The position numbers and the translations under genes were made by a program. From contig BFEA01000233.1 in NCBI GenBank assembly GCA_003427395.1, positions 925,251 to 959,325 of the forward strand: a stretch of 34,075 nucleotides of DNA. The letters are read 5' to 3'. The stretch is from Chara braunii (taxonomy: Eukaryota; Streptophyta; Charophyceae; Charales; Characeae). Numbering within the stretch: the first letter of the stretch is position 1; each line of letters starts with the position of its first letter. Shown piece by piece: positions 1-9,990 of the stretch. The notes below the pieces were generated by a model. That model saw only the letters and a program-made list of their open reading frames with translations. It did not search any database and had not been told where the DNA came from.

Positions 1-501
1 TTTTTTTTTATCTGTTTGGCATCCTAGTTGGTTGTTTTCGTTGTTCAGCCTATGAGAGCATGAATGGTTTAGGAATAGGAATACCAACATCTTGATGATG
101 AATAAAGTCATATGTTGTATAAAAATATATATTTGGGATTTTCTTTTTTGCAGGCAACAGTGTTTTGATATCCTAGTTGATCTTGTCCCGTTATTTGCCT
201 GTGAAGTTGGGGGCGGTGCTTACATGTGGTACTTGTCATCTAGGATCTTGTTGCCCCCTGTTTTGTTATATTTGGTTGTTCCCTTCCTCTTTTCTTTGCC
301 TCTTTGCCTTTTGGCTATGTACAAGTGGGTCGATATGACACACAGGGGTGGGGGGAGCCGCTGCTCAACCACATCCACGTAGGCGGCCTTATACGGAAGA
401 GGTTCTGAGCAGGGGGAGTTGTAAGTAAGAAGATAAAAAATGAATTGATATTTTTTTTGTTTTTTTTTGTTTTTTTTCGTTTTTGTGTTCTGATAGCTTT
501 G
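1..501. other. AT-rich non-genic stretch
   Basis: I see no gene here. The window opens with nine T residues, and 440-485 holds several T-rich runs. The open frames are short and cysteine/leucine-rich, as expected of AT-rich non-coding DNA. Confidence 0.6.
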
Positions 502-533
502 TGACGATATATATATATATGTATATATCGTCA
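502..533. repeat. AT-rich perfect palindrome
   Basis: TGACGATATAT at 502-512 is the exact complement of ATATATCGTCA at 523-533, an 11-bp stem around a short TA-repeat centre. It lies just upstream of a foldback element and may be a separate small cruciform-prone site. Confidence 0.7.
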
Positions 534-543
534 AACTACGAAT

Positions 544-657
544 ACTGTCTTCCACTCCCCGGGAATAACGCACGGTCATTATAGCAGCAGCTGTATTTGG
601 GGAAACTTCGAGTCCAGATACAACGATAATGACCGCTCTCATTCCATTCACCGGGAG
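544..657. mobile_element. Foldback (MITE-like) element, family F, copy 1
   Basis: The left arm begins ACTGTCTTCC at 544 and runs through GGTCATTATAGC and TGTATTTGG near 602. The right arm from about 612 repeats these blocks in reverse complement and ends GGGAG at 657. The arms are interrupted by small indels, so this copy is decayed. The same arm sequence recurs at 33778-33887. No coding capacity is present. Short size, long terminal arms and dispersed copies fit a non-autonomous DNA element; the superfamily is unknown. Confidence 0.6.
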
Positions 658-689
658 ATGGTAACCACTTGCGAAAATAATAGGAATAT

Positions 690-784
690 ACCAGGAGGAA
701 GAGCGAGGAAGAGGAGGAAGGGGAGGAAGGGGAGGAGGAGGAAGAGGAAGAGGAGGAGGAGAAGGAAAAGGAGAAGAGAAAGAG

Positions 785-822
<38 letters not shown>
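690..822. repeat. Homopurine GGA-rich tract followed by (CT)17
   Basis: About 90 bases of GGA/GAA-type repeat with almost no pyrimidine on the plus strand (to 788) switch abruptly to 17 CT units at 789-822. Minus-strand open frames here are serine- and leucine-rich artefacts of the repeat. Confidence 0.9.
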
Positions 823-826
<4 letters not shown>

Positions 827-900
827 CAGGCTGACCTTCATCCATAAGAGAGAAGCTCAACACGGGCTTCCCATTCGGGTTCTAGAATGAATTTAACTAA

Positions 901-1016
901 TGCCTGTTTAGCTCAATCCGCCAGATAAAGGAACTGTAGTCTTCGAACTATAATACCTGTTTAGCTCGATCCGCAAGAAAAAGGAATTTAATCTACTATC
1001 TTCGACCTACAATGCC
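901..1016. repeat. Short tandem repeat, about 55 bp, two units plus a partial
   Basis: Units start with TGCCTGTTTAGCTC at 901 and TACCTGTTTAGCTC at 954. Both contain a CCGC, an AAAGGAA and a CTTCGA block in the same order. A third unit begins TGCCTGTT near 1012 and breaks off. Confidence 0.75.
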
Positions 1017-1246
1017 TGTTCCTGCTCTTCTCCTCGTTGCTGTTTCCCCCGATCTTATCATTGTCGGGTCGCCACTGCCTGTTTGCTAATGGTTCAAAGT
1101 TGTGCAAGGGTGCGGTCGCGACCAGTAGTTGCGAGGGGTCGTAGTAGTGTAGGTCTAGTGGTCGTTTGATTAGGTCGTTCGGGTTTGTTGTGGACGGCGA
1201 CCCGATTTTCCTTTTTGGGGACGAAGAATTGTATGGTGATGGGTAT

Positions 1247-1405
1247 AAAATGGGTAGTGAGGGGTCATAACGGGTCATAAAAAGTTGAGACGACTCCGCG
1301 AAACTCTTTGCGGTCATTTTTTCGTTCGATCGGTGGAAAATGGGTAGGTAAGGTAGTGAGGGGTCATGAAAGTTGCCACGACTCCGCAAATTCTTTGCAG
1401 CAAAA
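1247..1405. repeat. Tandem repeat, about 90 bp, two diverged units
   Basis: Both units carry AAAATGGGTAG, TAGTGAGGGGTCAT, AAAGTTG, ACGACTCCGC and TCTTTGC in the same order (about 1247-1325 and 1338-1405). In each, CCGC and its partner bases around TCTTTGCRG can form a small hairpin. Confidence 0.7.
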
Positions 1406-1496
1406 GACAAGAAAAAACAAATATTTCGACCGGACAAAAAAAATGTCAAGACCGAATCTAGTTGTTTTCTAGCAAATTGTTCTTTTTTTTTTGCAC

Positions 1497-1703
1497 GGAG
1501 AGAGTAAAAATATGGTAGTGGATGGAGAAAGAGTGAAGGGGATGAGAGATTAGTGGGGAGAAGAGGAGAGAAATGAGAAAAGTTAAGAGAGGAGTGAGAA
1601 AAGGTGATGGATGAGTGGTGGTGAGAGAAAAAGAAGGTCAGATGATGAAGGGGAGAGAGGGAAAAGGGAGTGGGAGAGTGGATTAGGGATGAGAGAGGTG
1701 ATA
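1497..1703 (+). other. C-depleted purine-rich tract
   Basis: Across 207 bases the plus strand has a single C (1639); the rest is A, G and T with long GA-rich runs. This is a strong strand asymmetry rather than a simple repeat. Open frames here are low-complexity and not believable genes. Confidence 0.85.
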
Positions 1704-1905
1704 CCCAGCTCTTGGGTAACCAAGAGCATATTACTTCACCAAGATCCACAAGATCTTGGCCTTCACACACCCCTTGGGAGAAGGGGTCTTCAAGGTGGTG
1801 ATAAACTGCTGCTGCACATTATCTTGGGTTGGCTGAGATCTTGATCAGCCACCCAGTTCCACTGTAGTGCAGCCCCCTAGCCAGGGGGGTCTTCAAAAAA
1901 AAAAA
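1697..1905 (+). other. Serial hairpin segment ending in A11
   Basis: Successive perfect stems are GCTCTTGG/CCAAGAGC with a GTAA tetraloop (1708-1727), CCAAGATC/GATCTTGG (1739-1759), ACCCCTT/AAGGGGT (1769-1787), GGGT-GGCTGA/TCAGCC-ACCC with one bulged T (1826-1854), and CCCCCT/AGGGGG with loop AGCC (1873-1888). The third and fifth stems are each followed by TCTTCAA. The last runs into eleven A at 1895-1905. This resembles the structured 3' end of a retroposed RNA, but I do not recognise the family. It could also be part of the leader of the LINE downstream. Confidence 0.6.
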
Positions 1906-2076
1906 TCCTCAGCAAACTGCCACGTGGCACTTTTGGAGATGGCCACGGGGACAACAAGAGGCTATGAAGATTGAAGGGATTGACTTACATCAGGAGTCTT
2001 TCCGTTGCTTTGTTTTTTTCCCTAGGTGGGTAAGTGGAGTTAACACTTGGGTGTAATCGACCAGTAATTCGGAAGA

Positions 2077-4122
2077 ATGGAGATAGACCCATCAGGTCAA
2101 GTTGAGAGGGATGGAAGAGCGCAAGTCCCAGGTGACTATCGTTTGGAGGAGGAAAGAGTAAGAGAGATGGTAAGGGCATGTTTCGAGGAGGGTGTTCTTC
2201 CAACGAACATAGACCCTGGCGAGATGGAGGTGAGTGGGAGAGAGGTGAAATTTACTCTTAATACCACTCTGGATGAGATCAAAATTCGATGGTTAAAAGA
2301 AAGAACGGTGACGGTTATTTTTCGAGATGGGGCTAGGTTCTTGCCAAAAAAAGTGAAAGAGGATGTAGTGAGAGCTTATAACGATGTGTGGATTCAGGAT
2401 GATGTGTTCGGGGAGGAATTTAAAAGGGGTAGAATCAAAGTGGCGAGTCCGAACGTTGTTTCCTATGTCCCAAGAGCTCAGGAGATTACCGACTGGATGT
2501 TGCAGAAGAAATCGGGCTTTATCGACTTGGCAGGCATCACGTATCGAACCGAATTCAAGCCTTGATTGACTCGGGCCGAAATTCAAGACTGACAGCAATT
2601 GGTGGACCAGAATGCCTTTTGGGTAGTTGTTGTTGGCATCCTGTTGGACGAAATGCCATTTATTCATGTGCACATCGAAAAAGCGATTGGGAAAATTATT
2701 AAATAACACAAGCCTTAGGCGGACGACGCTGATCCGAAGTTGGTGAACTTGAGGTTTGACATCGCCCCTGCTTACAAGAGCAATATGAAAGACAAGTTTT
2801 CTATTCAAACTTGCCAAGGGGATGTCCTCGAAGTCAAGCTGGCCGGCCCGGATTCAGAGTGGTGTAATACGGAAGCAACTTGTCGTCGCACGGGCCGGAG
2901 AGACTAAAGTGGAGTGGATCAGCCTCAAGCCTCAACAACCGGTTCTCAGCAACCAAGACCAAGCTATAATAGGGCCTTGCGAGCCCCGTGTGCAACTTCT
3001 CAGCCTGCGATGCAATCAGTCATCGCTCCTTCGAATGGCTTGCCGCAATCAAGTATCAGAATCAACCCCACCTTCTCTCCCTCGGGAGAGTAGGCTCAGC
3101 AGCAAGGAGCTATGCTTCAAGGTACGAGGCAAGGACAGGACCCTACGGTTGAAGCCGCCTGGGCTGCTTATTTCAATAGTTTGCCCCCACTTTCCGCAGT
3201 GGGCTTACAAGCCGGTATGAGACCAATGCACTATCAAGTGGGGATGAGTCCCTCAATGACGAATCTGCATGCCTTCTCCCCGTGGGTACCTTCGGTACCC
3301 TTACAGGGAGGGCCTTCAGTCAACAGGGAAGGTGCCCATGTGCAGCAGTTGATTTCACCCTCAGGGAGGGGCTTCCAGGAGCGAGTGGGAGTTGTCTACG
3401 TGGCGTGTCCCCAAGAAAGCAAAGAAAGGGTAAGTTGGGGCGATGTGGTTATTCAAGAGGACCTACGACAGGAAACTTCCGGTAGTTCCACTGGTTCCTA
3501 GGCTGTTCAGTCATCTGCAGGTAAGTGATAGTTCTCTCGTCTCCGAATTGAGGCCTTGTTAAAAGGCCAAGTGGTCGTAGAATCTAGGGTATTGCCTCTG
3601 CTATGCTCCTCTGCTAGGAATGGATTTTGGTTTATTGCATGGGTTGAATTTGAAGGTGTTCCTCTCTTGCTGAATTCTGTTTGTCCCGAATCGTCCATGC
3701 CCCATGCTACAATTGCGATGGCAAAATCCCTGATTCGGGACAAATTTGTCATTCGTATTGTTGAAGTCGCGATGGCTAGATTATTGGTTGATATCGAAGG
3801 CAAGAGATGCCATTGTTATGTTCCTCTTTTTGATGCCCGTTTCTTACCCAACCAATTGGAACAGCTGGAACATGAAGGTTTCCAATTGTTCCCGCCGATC
3901 TGGCTTATTGAAGGTAGGAAACCGGAATTGCGTCGCCTTAGGTTTTCACCCTCGATGTCCGCCGAATTTCTGTCGGATTTGAACATGAAATTGGCCAGAG
4001 AAAGGAAACTGGACTCCCCCTTCCTGAAGCGTTATTTAACAGAAGCTTGGCCTTCCGCAAATCCTGACGAGGGCTCTCAGATCCAACCCACTGGGGTGAC
4101 CGGCCCTAATGGGCAAGCTTAA
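2077..4122 (+). pseudogene. LINE ORF1 (RNA-binding/gag-like) pseudogene
   Basis: One frame can be followed for 682 codons without a frameshift, interrupted by nine stop codons at 2563, 2590, 2704, 2716, 2905, 3091, 3499, 3526 and 3529; about 32 would be expected by chance. The N-terminal 162 residues are open and charged (VREMVRACFEEGVLP, WIQDDVFGEEF). Near codon 270 the frame reads EWC...TCRRTGRRD, which may be a worn zinc knuckle as in plant LINE ORF1 proteins. The middle is glutamine/proline/serine-rich. The C-terminal part (3532-4122) is open again and well structured, with many hydrophobic blocks. LINE ORF1 proteins bind element RNA and help form the particle; that role is inferred from position. 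Start chosen at ATG 2077, the first ATG of the frame. It overlaps ORF2 by 14 bases. Confidence 0.65.
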
Positions 4123-4408
4123 AGTGGCTACGTGGAATGTATGTGGTTTGGGCGATTCAACAGGTAGTAGGAACAAAAAAGGTCGTATGAAAAGTTGGAT
4201 GCATGCTAATAAAATTGATATCCTTTGCATTCAGGAAAACAAACTTTCGGAGGAAAAGATTGTTGGGTTGGGTGCTTGGTGGGAGGGCCCACAGATTTGG
4301 TCACCGACTATGGATTATCATTATACTATTGGTTATCACTATACTCATCCTTTCCTGTCACTTCGCGGGGGAACTAATGGTTCACTTTCGAACTTTGATT
4401 GCAAGTGA
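4109..4408 (+). pseudogene. LINE ORF2 fragment: apurinic-type endonuclease N-terminus
   Basis: The 99-codon frame begins MGKLKVATWNVCGLG, the first motif of the endonuclease/exonuclease/phosphatase fold, with the metal-site Asn in TWNV. About 35 residues later ILCIQENKL supplies the catalytic Glu motif, the counterpart of LQETK in many LINEs. In the family this domain nicks target DNA to prime reverse transcription. The frame ends at TGA 4406-4408 before the remaining catalytic motifs (the DxN and SDH-type blocks), and no reverse transcriptase is encoded downstream. Its ATG lies inside the end of ORF1 with a 14-base overlap, suggesting coupled translation in the ancestor. It is a non-functional remnant. 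Confidence 0.75.
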
Positions 4409-4800
4409 GCGGCCTTGACTGGCCGACTGTTCACGTCCTAATTTCTCCACAAGTCGTGTGCCCTGCTGGGTACTGCACTGTAAGCCCCCAAAATGGGAGC
4501 ACCCGCGGCCGCGTTGGCAGGAGGCTTATCACCTCCGTGGAAGGTCATAAGCCCCCTCCTTGCCATCGGACACGGGTACCCATTAGGGGTGGGCCAGCGG
4601 TAAGTTTGGAAGGGAGGGAAACGCCAGTCGGCATCCCGTTATGGGACCACTGCGTCAAGCCTGCGGTCACTTCACGTCTGAGGCGAGGTGGCTAGTGGTT
4701 GATAGTTGGAACCGACGCTGCGACCGTTGGTGTCTTGTTTTGCACCCATCGTTCTATGTTTATTTTACCTTATTTTATTAAAGTTATAAAATATTAAAAT
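4409..4800. other. GC-rich structured segment after the LINE, ending AT-rich
   Basis: There is no reverse transcriptase in any frame. GGCTTAT (4523-4529) pairs with ATAAGCC (4547-4553) inside a longer imperfect stem spanning 4516-4564. CGCGGCCGCG at 4504-4513 is a perfect palindrome. From about 4750 the sequence becomes TTTTATTAAAG-like and A/T-rich. It could be the 3' untranslated part of the LINE joined by an internal deletion, or unrelated DNA. Confidence 0.4.
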
Positions 4801-6268
4801 ACAGAGCTCTGAAAGTTATTCAAACCCTTGCTCAGAATACAAGGATCGCGGCGGGAAGCGACCCAATAAAAAGAGAGGGAGGGGAGTCTTTGGCTGCGAG
4901 TGCATATGCGACTTTGTTGTGTCGTGTATTGGTGAGATGAGGAGCGAGAACTAAGTGGCGAGGGGAGTGTGTGGTAGTTCGTCTGTATGCACGTGCTAGT
5001 GCTCTAAGTGTTAGACTGTGACTATTTCGGAACTCTGCGCCCTGGTACCGTGTACGGCCCGACCGAGAGAGGTTTGACCATGGTACGCAACAAGGGTTGT
5101 ATGGCTATAGGCCAAGGTGCCTCCAACTCCTTTGGAGGTGGGAGCGGATGTCAGGGGAAGGGCCTACAGTGACGGCCATACTGGACTATAGCTACGGTAA
5201 CCAGGAGGCGAGGCTAAAGGTGAATGTAGAAGGGGGGAAAGAGGAAGAAATAAGGGCGGACTAGGGATTGCAGGGGGCCATTACGGAGGCAAAGGACCGG
5301 GCCGAGAGAAGATGCAGGAGGGACGGGGTCACTGGCGAGGTAAAGGTAACCATATCTTACCTGGAGGAGGAGACTTCAAACGATACGATGGAACGGGAGC
5401 AAAGGCATCAGGACCGCGATACAGAGGCTGAGAGAGAGGCGAGCGACCTGAACGTGAAGACCCGGTCTTGGCACGAACTGGACCAGTGGAGGCGAGACCA
5501 CCCGCCTGTTGAGCCAATGGAGAGCGGTCCGGAACCCGACTCGCAACGAAGGCGTGGCTGAGACTACTAGGCAATTACAGGCGAGAGGTGAGAGAGAGAG
5601 AGGGGGACGCTCGTGACGCATGCTCAGGGGTCAACGTGTGTCACGGATCTCAGAGAGAGAGAGGCTGATATAGAGACACGAGCAAGTGTGACCGCCTACG
5701 GAAGACAACTGGGTCGTCTCCATAATGGAGGTCGCTTGTTGGTCACAGCGGTCAGTAGTATACCTGGCTTTCGGCTTGTGCTTAGACATAGCTCTCCTCC
5801 TTTCTTCATCGTAACCACGACGAGCGTCAGATCGTGCGGACTTGTGATTGACTGATATACCCCCTCTTGAATGAGCGAGTAGAGAAAGGGTCTGTGAGCG
5901 CGCTTCGGGTGGCCCATGCGTGATTCGTATATGAAGAGGCCGTGCAGGGAGGAGAGGGAGAAAAGGGTCTTGTCTGAAGTTGAGTGGGTAGTGTTTGCCA
6001 GGAGGAAGGTTAGTTTATGGGGCATAGCAGAGTTTCGCCCATTTGTTTCGTGCGCCTCACGTCAACTACTATCTTTTTTTTTTTGGCTTTGGACATCGAC
6101 CGCTGCCACGGCTGCCAGCCATTAGAGTGAGCGAGCAAGAAAGGCTTTACGCACACGCTAGGTAGTTCTCTTCTGATTAATGAGTGGGAAAAATGTCAGC
6201 GCATGGGTGATCGTGCTGTGGTTGACGTCAACAGTATTGTGACGAGGCTGGTCCTCAACAGAGTAAAG

Positions 6269-6270
<2 letters not shown>
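4801..6270. other. Non-genic, moderately GC-rich stretch
   Basis: No recognisable gene. CCTCCAA/TTGGAGG around 5120-5140 forms a hairpin. Small GA clusters at 5588-5600 and 5650-5665 precede the large (GA)n tract. The longest open frames (about 100 codons, 5268-5561 plus) are Arg/Glu-rich with no family signature. Confidence 0.5.
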
Positions 6271-6355
<85 letters not shown>

Positions 6356-6356
6356 N

Positions 6357-6435
<79 letters not shown>
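6271..6435. repeat. (GA)n microsatellite with one unresolved base
   Basis: About 82 GA units run almost without interruption. The base at 6356 is N, so the assembled length is doubtful. Open frames reading Glu-Arg or Ser-Leu through it are artefacts. Confidence 0.98.
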
Positions 6436-6436
<1 letters not shown>

Positions 6437-8346
6437 AGTGTGAACACTGGAGTCAAGAGTGTGAGTGACGCCGTCAACTTTCTTCAAGTTGTAGTTTCTC
6501 CTGGCATGTGTTTGTCGACCCGACTTCTATTAGAGAGCACTCCAATGCACGTGTACTGGCGAAGAAGCCGGCTCAGAGGTGAAGCGTGGGCATGGGAAAT
6601 GAGTGGAGTAAGTCATACCTTGATTTCGGTTGGCACTATTTGTCTTTGACGGGTGATCATTGACTTTCTTACATGAGTCTTCTCACGAGTCAGTTCTCGC
6701 TCACTATGCTGAACAGTTTCCCGGATTAGCTAGTGTAAATAAACTGGGTGAGGAATAAGTGAGACGCGCGAGTTTGTACTGGGGGGTCAACTCTTTCAAT
6801 CACGGAAGACAACTTACATCACTGAGAATGACCCCTGCGTGAAGCTTGATTAGTTTGATCTCATTCTTGATGATTGGAAGAGGAATAGCATATCAGGGAG
6901 TGTTTGTTAGTTCTGTGACGATCTTTTTCGGAAAACGACCGGACTCTGTGATGGCTCATACACTATCTGTTTTGTCTCTTCCATTAATCTAATTCCCAAT
7001 GGTTCAATAATCAGATGAAGCTAGCCTCAATGTGAGATAAGGGACCAGAGAAATGTCACCAGTGCTGCCACGTGAGTGAGTGCTTGGTCAGATGAACAAT
7101 ACGTTTCAAATGGACAATCATAGTTACTCTAAGAGTACATTTCGTTGCCGGAAGTTGTAAAAGTTGACTGATAACGAATCTGATTGGAGATGCCTTATGA
7201 TCATGCCAACCAGACAAGAAGAATTTACTCTCACCCTCTGCCCCTCTTGATCTTTATTTCTTTATTTTTTTTCTTTCTTTTACTTTAATGGTTTGCCCAT
7301 GAAATAATTATGTTAATGGAGTGAAGACGGGCTGACGCATCAGCTAGAACTTGATTGATTAAACAATGAGCGACGAGTATGATTATCTTGGTCGAATTCA
7401 GACTCCCTAATTAGTGGGTGATATTATGCTTCAAGTGAGAATATCAAAAGAATACAGTTTCAGAATCGACCTAGACACGTACTGCATTACTTTCCTCGAA
7501 TGATTTTGAATGGGTAAGAAAAAGTTGGTCTTGAGAAAACTACATATCTCCTCATGAGGTTCATACTCAATGAAGACTAATGACTCTCATCTTGTCTGAG
7601 TCAAGAAAGGAGGGTAGCAGCCTTGATGACGTCACTCACGGGAGGGTAAGAAAAAACAAATCTAAGGGAGGCGAACAACTACTACCTCCTTCCTTTGACT
7701 GGCATAAAGCAAGATCAATCATGAGGAATGTTGTTATTTTGAGTATGCTAAGGTAAGGCAGTCTTGGTAGCATGCAAGCCCTTGCTAATTATTGTATGAG
7801 ATACGCTTGCATTGGACAAAACTGTCCTCAATGACATATCGCATCACATCTGAGTACTAACTACTGCCTAAGCTTTTGGTTTAGGGCACTAGTGAAAATT
7901 CTACTCAAAACTACGAGGTACGGTATGAGTTCATTTCACACCTAGATCTGTTAATCAGAGCTTGAGCATGTCCTAAAGCTCAGAGTCGTCTTCTAGTATA
8001 GGTACAACACAAATGTTTAACCTCATCTTGGGACAAAGGTGGAATACGCGGTACCCCATTAACCTCACTTCACCGTGACCAATTTGAATGAAGTCGGATG
8101 ACTCCGGATGGGATGCACGAGTCATGCATAAATAGTCGTATAAACCTTGGTAGAGGGGGTTTACCGATGATCAATGTTGACAACCAAATAACGGGTTACC
8201 CTCTTTCTCTAACGATTTAGTTGAACGGAATACTGAAAGGAAAAACCGGAACTTAAGAGTTGTTATCTCCCCGAGTGTCGAACCTACTAAGGTTATTTGC
8301 GATCCATCCTACCCATGACCTGGGTCTAAAAGTGTGAAAAAAAACA
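6436..8346. other. Non-genic stretch
   Basis: I find no gene, RNA or clear repeat in these 1.9 kb. A pyrimidine-rich run lies at 7250-7290. All three plus frames are closed by frequent stops up to the ATG at 8347. Confidence 0.5.
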
Positions 8347-8592
8347 ATGAGAGAAGAGGAGGTCCTGACGGTGAAGAGCAGATCAAATAGGGACAAGAGA
8401 GAGGGATGGGAGGAAGAGGCTTGTCTTGATATGGAGTCTCATAGGCAGACCCAGAGAGGACATGCAAACCGGAAGGTTAGAGGAGAGAAATACATTGAAT
8501 ACGTGCTCTATTTTTACGGTCACGATGATAAACTACATAGTTCTGGATCATTGTTAGAGACAGTGGAGGAGGCTAAGGCGAGGCTCGGGTAG
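8347..8592 (+). CDS. Unrecognised short ORF, 81 aa
   Basis: The frame opens at an ATG preceded by ACA (A at -3, a favourable plant-like context) after an in-frame TGA at 8335. It codes for a charged N-terminus (Arg/Glu/Lys-rich to about residue 45) followed by YIEYVLYFYGHDDKL and LLETVEEAKARLG. I recognise no family. It could be one exon of a gene whose other exons I cannot place, or chance. The frame shared with the next ORF has five stops in 280 bases between them, about the random rate, so I do not treat them as one broken gene. Confidence 0.25.
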   Translation: MREEEVLTVKSRSNRDKREGWEEEACLDMESHRQTQRGHANRKVRGEKYIEYVLYFYGHDDKLHSSGSLLETVEEAKARLG

Positions 8593-8892
8593 GCACAAAG
8601 GTGTCCAGACTTTCCCCTTGAGTTTATCACCCGCATCTCATTTTATGAAAGTCTCTCAGCAATCCACAGTTTTCCTCAGCATTTCACTGTTAAGTGATCA
8701 AAATTCAGTGACTTTTCGATTCAACAACACTCCGTCAGTTAAGCTATTAGAGGGCTTCAGTCAGAATCAATCGATATTCACCAAAAGGACACAGAGACTG
8801 GTTTCGGTATTCATCTCAACACATGAGTACAGTTCAGTCATTTCCAGTACAAAGGTCAGTCTTGACCAGGCTTAACAAAATCTCTTCCAGTG

Positions 8893-9276
8893 ATGCTTTC
8901 CGATACCAATATGTCAGTGCAGTTGGCTTCAGACGAGGGGGGTTGTCAATTTTTGCAGTCCTCACTAGATTTGCAGGCCACTATCCATGACTTGAGACTC
9001 TATGTAAAGAAGGACAAAAAAACCCACGCGCACTTTGACTCAGTTTTGACCACAGCAGCCACGTACCTTGAGGAGAGGGAAAGGGAGTTTGATGAAAGTG
9101 AGACAAAGCTGATCCGCAACTTCGGACCAAAGCTCTACACATATTACTCCAAGCCTCCAGTTCCTTTCCTTCTCACAGATGGCTCCAGTTGGGGAGACCT
9201 GGTCGATCTAGCCAAGAGGTATATCTCGTCTGCAATAATTGATTACGAGGCAATGACTGAACCTTCAGAGTTCTGA
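8893..9276 (+). CDS. Unrecognised short ORF, 127 aa
   Basis: It starts at ATG 8893, directly after a pyrimidine-rich run ending CTTCCAG, which could be a 3' splice site. The protein has mixed composition and looks helical: an acidic N-terminus, a Lys/His-rich patch (VKKDKKTHAHFD), a helix with YLEEREREFDESETKL, then SSWGDLVDLAKRY. No signal peptide or membrane segment is seen and no family is recognised. An AATAAA lies at 9775-9780, 500 bases downstream. A terminal exon is possible; I found no 5' splice partner that keeps the frame. Confidence 0.3.
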   Translation: MLSDTNMSVQLASDEGGCQFLQSSLDLQATIHDLRLYVKKDKKTHAHFDSVLTTAATYLEEREREFDESETKLIRNFGPKLYTYYSKPPVPFLLTDGSSWGDLVDLAKRYISSAIIDYEAMTEPSEF

Positions 9277-9983
9277 CATCTCAGACGAGGGATTCTCCCT
9301 CAACCATATCTTTCTACTCTATGAAGAAAATTATCTGTTATGGTTGACTTCCGTATCATGGGACTTGGATGGAAGTGTTCAGAGCTAGCAGGCTTCAAGT
9401 GACTCTACATTTAGAGGCCATAGCCTCAGAGAGTACGGAGACATAGCACGAAGCACAGAAAACGCACAGTAAAATGAGAGATTGAGAGTGTGATTTGGAG
9501 AGATGAGTGAGGACTCAAGATTAGTGTTGATTATGCTCTCTTCTTGTGTACTCCCTGAGATTATTATAAGTTCTCATTCTTCCCTCATTTACTTACTTGT
9601 CTCTGTTTGAGTCAGCCAGTCTTGCTTCATCTACATTGTCCTTATTTGATGATCTTGTTCGCTGATAATCGTGTCACAGTTATCAAAATTAGAAAATTGG
9701 CAAAATTGATGCATGCATGACATATCAAACTTTTATAATTATTATTTGCATAATTATTTGTTGTTCCGAATCAAAATAAAAGATTCCTAACACCGGGGAC
9801 CGGCGAAGACCGCAATTGAAGAGTCTCGCTCGAAGCCGGACGCACACAACAGGAAGGGATTTGCTTTAATTAATTTATTATATTTATTGCAAATATCATT
9901 CAAACCCTGCGTAACAGCCTGTTGGCTTCTGGTCGCCTAAAGACGCCCGACTAAAAAAATGTGTGACAGCGCAGGAAACTTAG
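9277..9983. other. Non-genic, AT-rich toward 9900
   Basis: No gene is seen. TGCATGCATG occurs near 9710 and AATAAA at 9775-9780. From 9860 the DNA is A/T-rich, then ATTCAAACCC introduces a short GC-rich piece before the TATA-like start of the 4-kb element. ATTCAAACCC also occurs near 4818, but I could not extend that match into paired LTRs. Confidence 0.45.
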
Positions 9984-9990
9984 TATAAAA
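9984..9990 (+). promoter_or_regulatory. TATA-like box at the start of copy 1
   Basis: TATAAAA is followed by CCGCGCGGATGCA. The matching site in copy 2 is TATAAGA. Position at the start of the shared block suggests the element could carry its own promoter; there is no transcript evidence. Confidence 0.35.

Larger units (their letters stand above)
2077..4408 (+). mobile_element. Non-LTR retrotransposon (LINE) relic, 3' part missing
   Basis: An ORF1-like frame (2077-4122) is overlapped by the start of an endonuclease ORF2 (4109-4408), the usual gene order of an endonuclease-bearing LINE. Reverse transcriptase and RNase H are absent. LINE copies are normally truncated at the 5' end, so a copy keeping ORF1 but losing most of ORF2 points to a later deletion or rearrangement near 4400. 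The 5' border is uncertain: 1906-2076 (with palindrome GCCACGTGGC) may be the 5' leader. No target-site duplication was found by eye. Confidence 0.7.

Noticed and set aside
536-863. Serine/leucine-rich minus-strand ORFs
   Set aside because: They are translations of the homopurine/CT repeat and the foldback element.
988-1770. 260-codon minus-strand ORF
   Set aside because: It spans the C-depleted tract and the 90-bp tandem repeat; its length comes from composition (Ser/Pro/Leu-rich) and no domain is visible.
1826-1854. Resemblance of GGCTGAGATCTTGATC to the 5' part of U2 snRNA
   Set aside because: The match is about ten bases and none of the other U2 landmarks (branch-point recognition or Sm site) is present.
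3518-3526. CAGGTAAGT, a perfect 5' splice-site match inside ORF1
   Set aside because: LINE ORF1 is normally unspliced and no matching 3' site restoring the frame was found; probably chance next to two stops.
6203-6649. Open frames reading Glu-Arg or Ser-Leu through the (GA)n tract
   Set aside because: A dinucleotide repeat without stops gives open frames in all phases; there is no protein evidence.
4740-9990. Possible LTR pair around 4.75-4.85 and 9.86-9.98 kb
   Set aside because: Only an AT-rich run plus ATTCAAACCC is shared; the match does not extend and no retroviral-type genes lie between.
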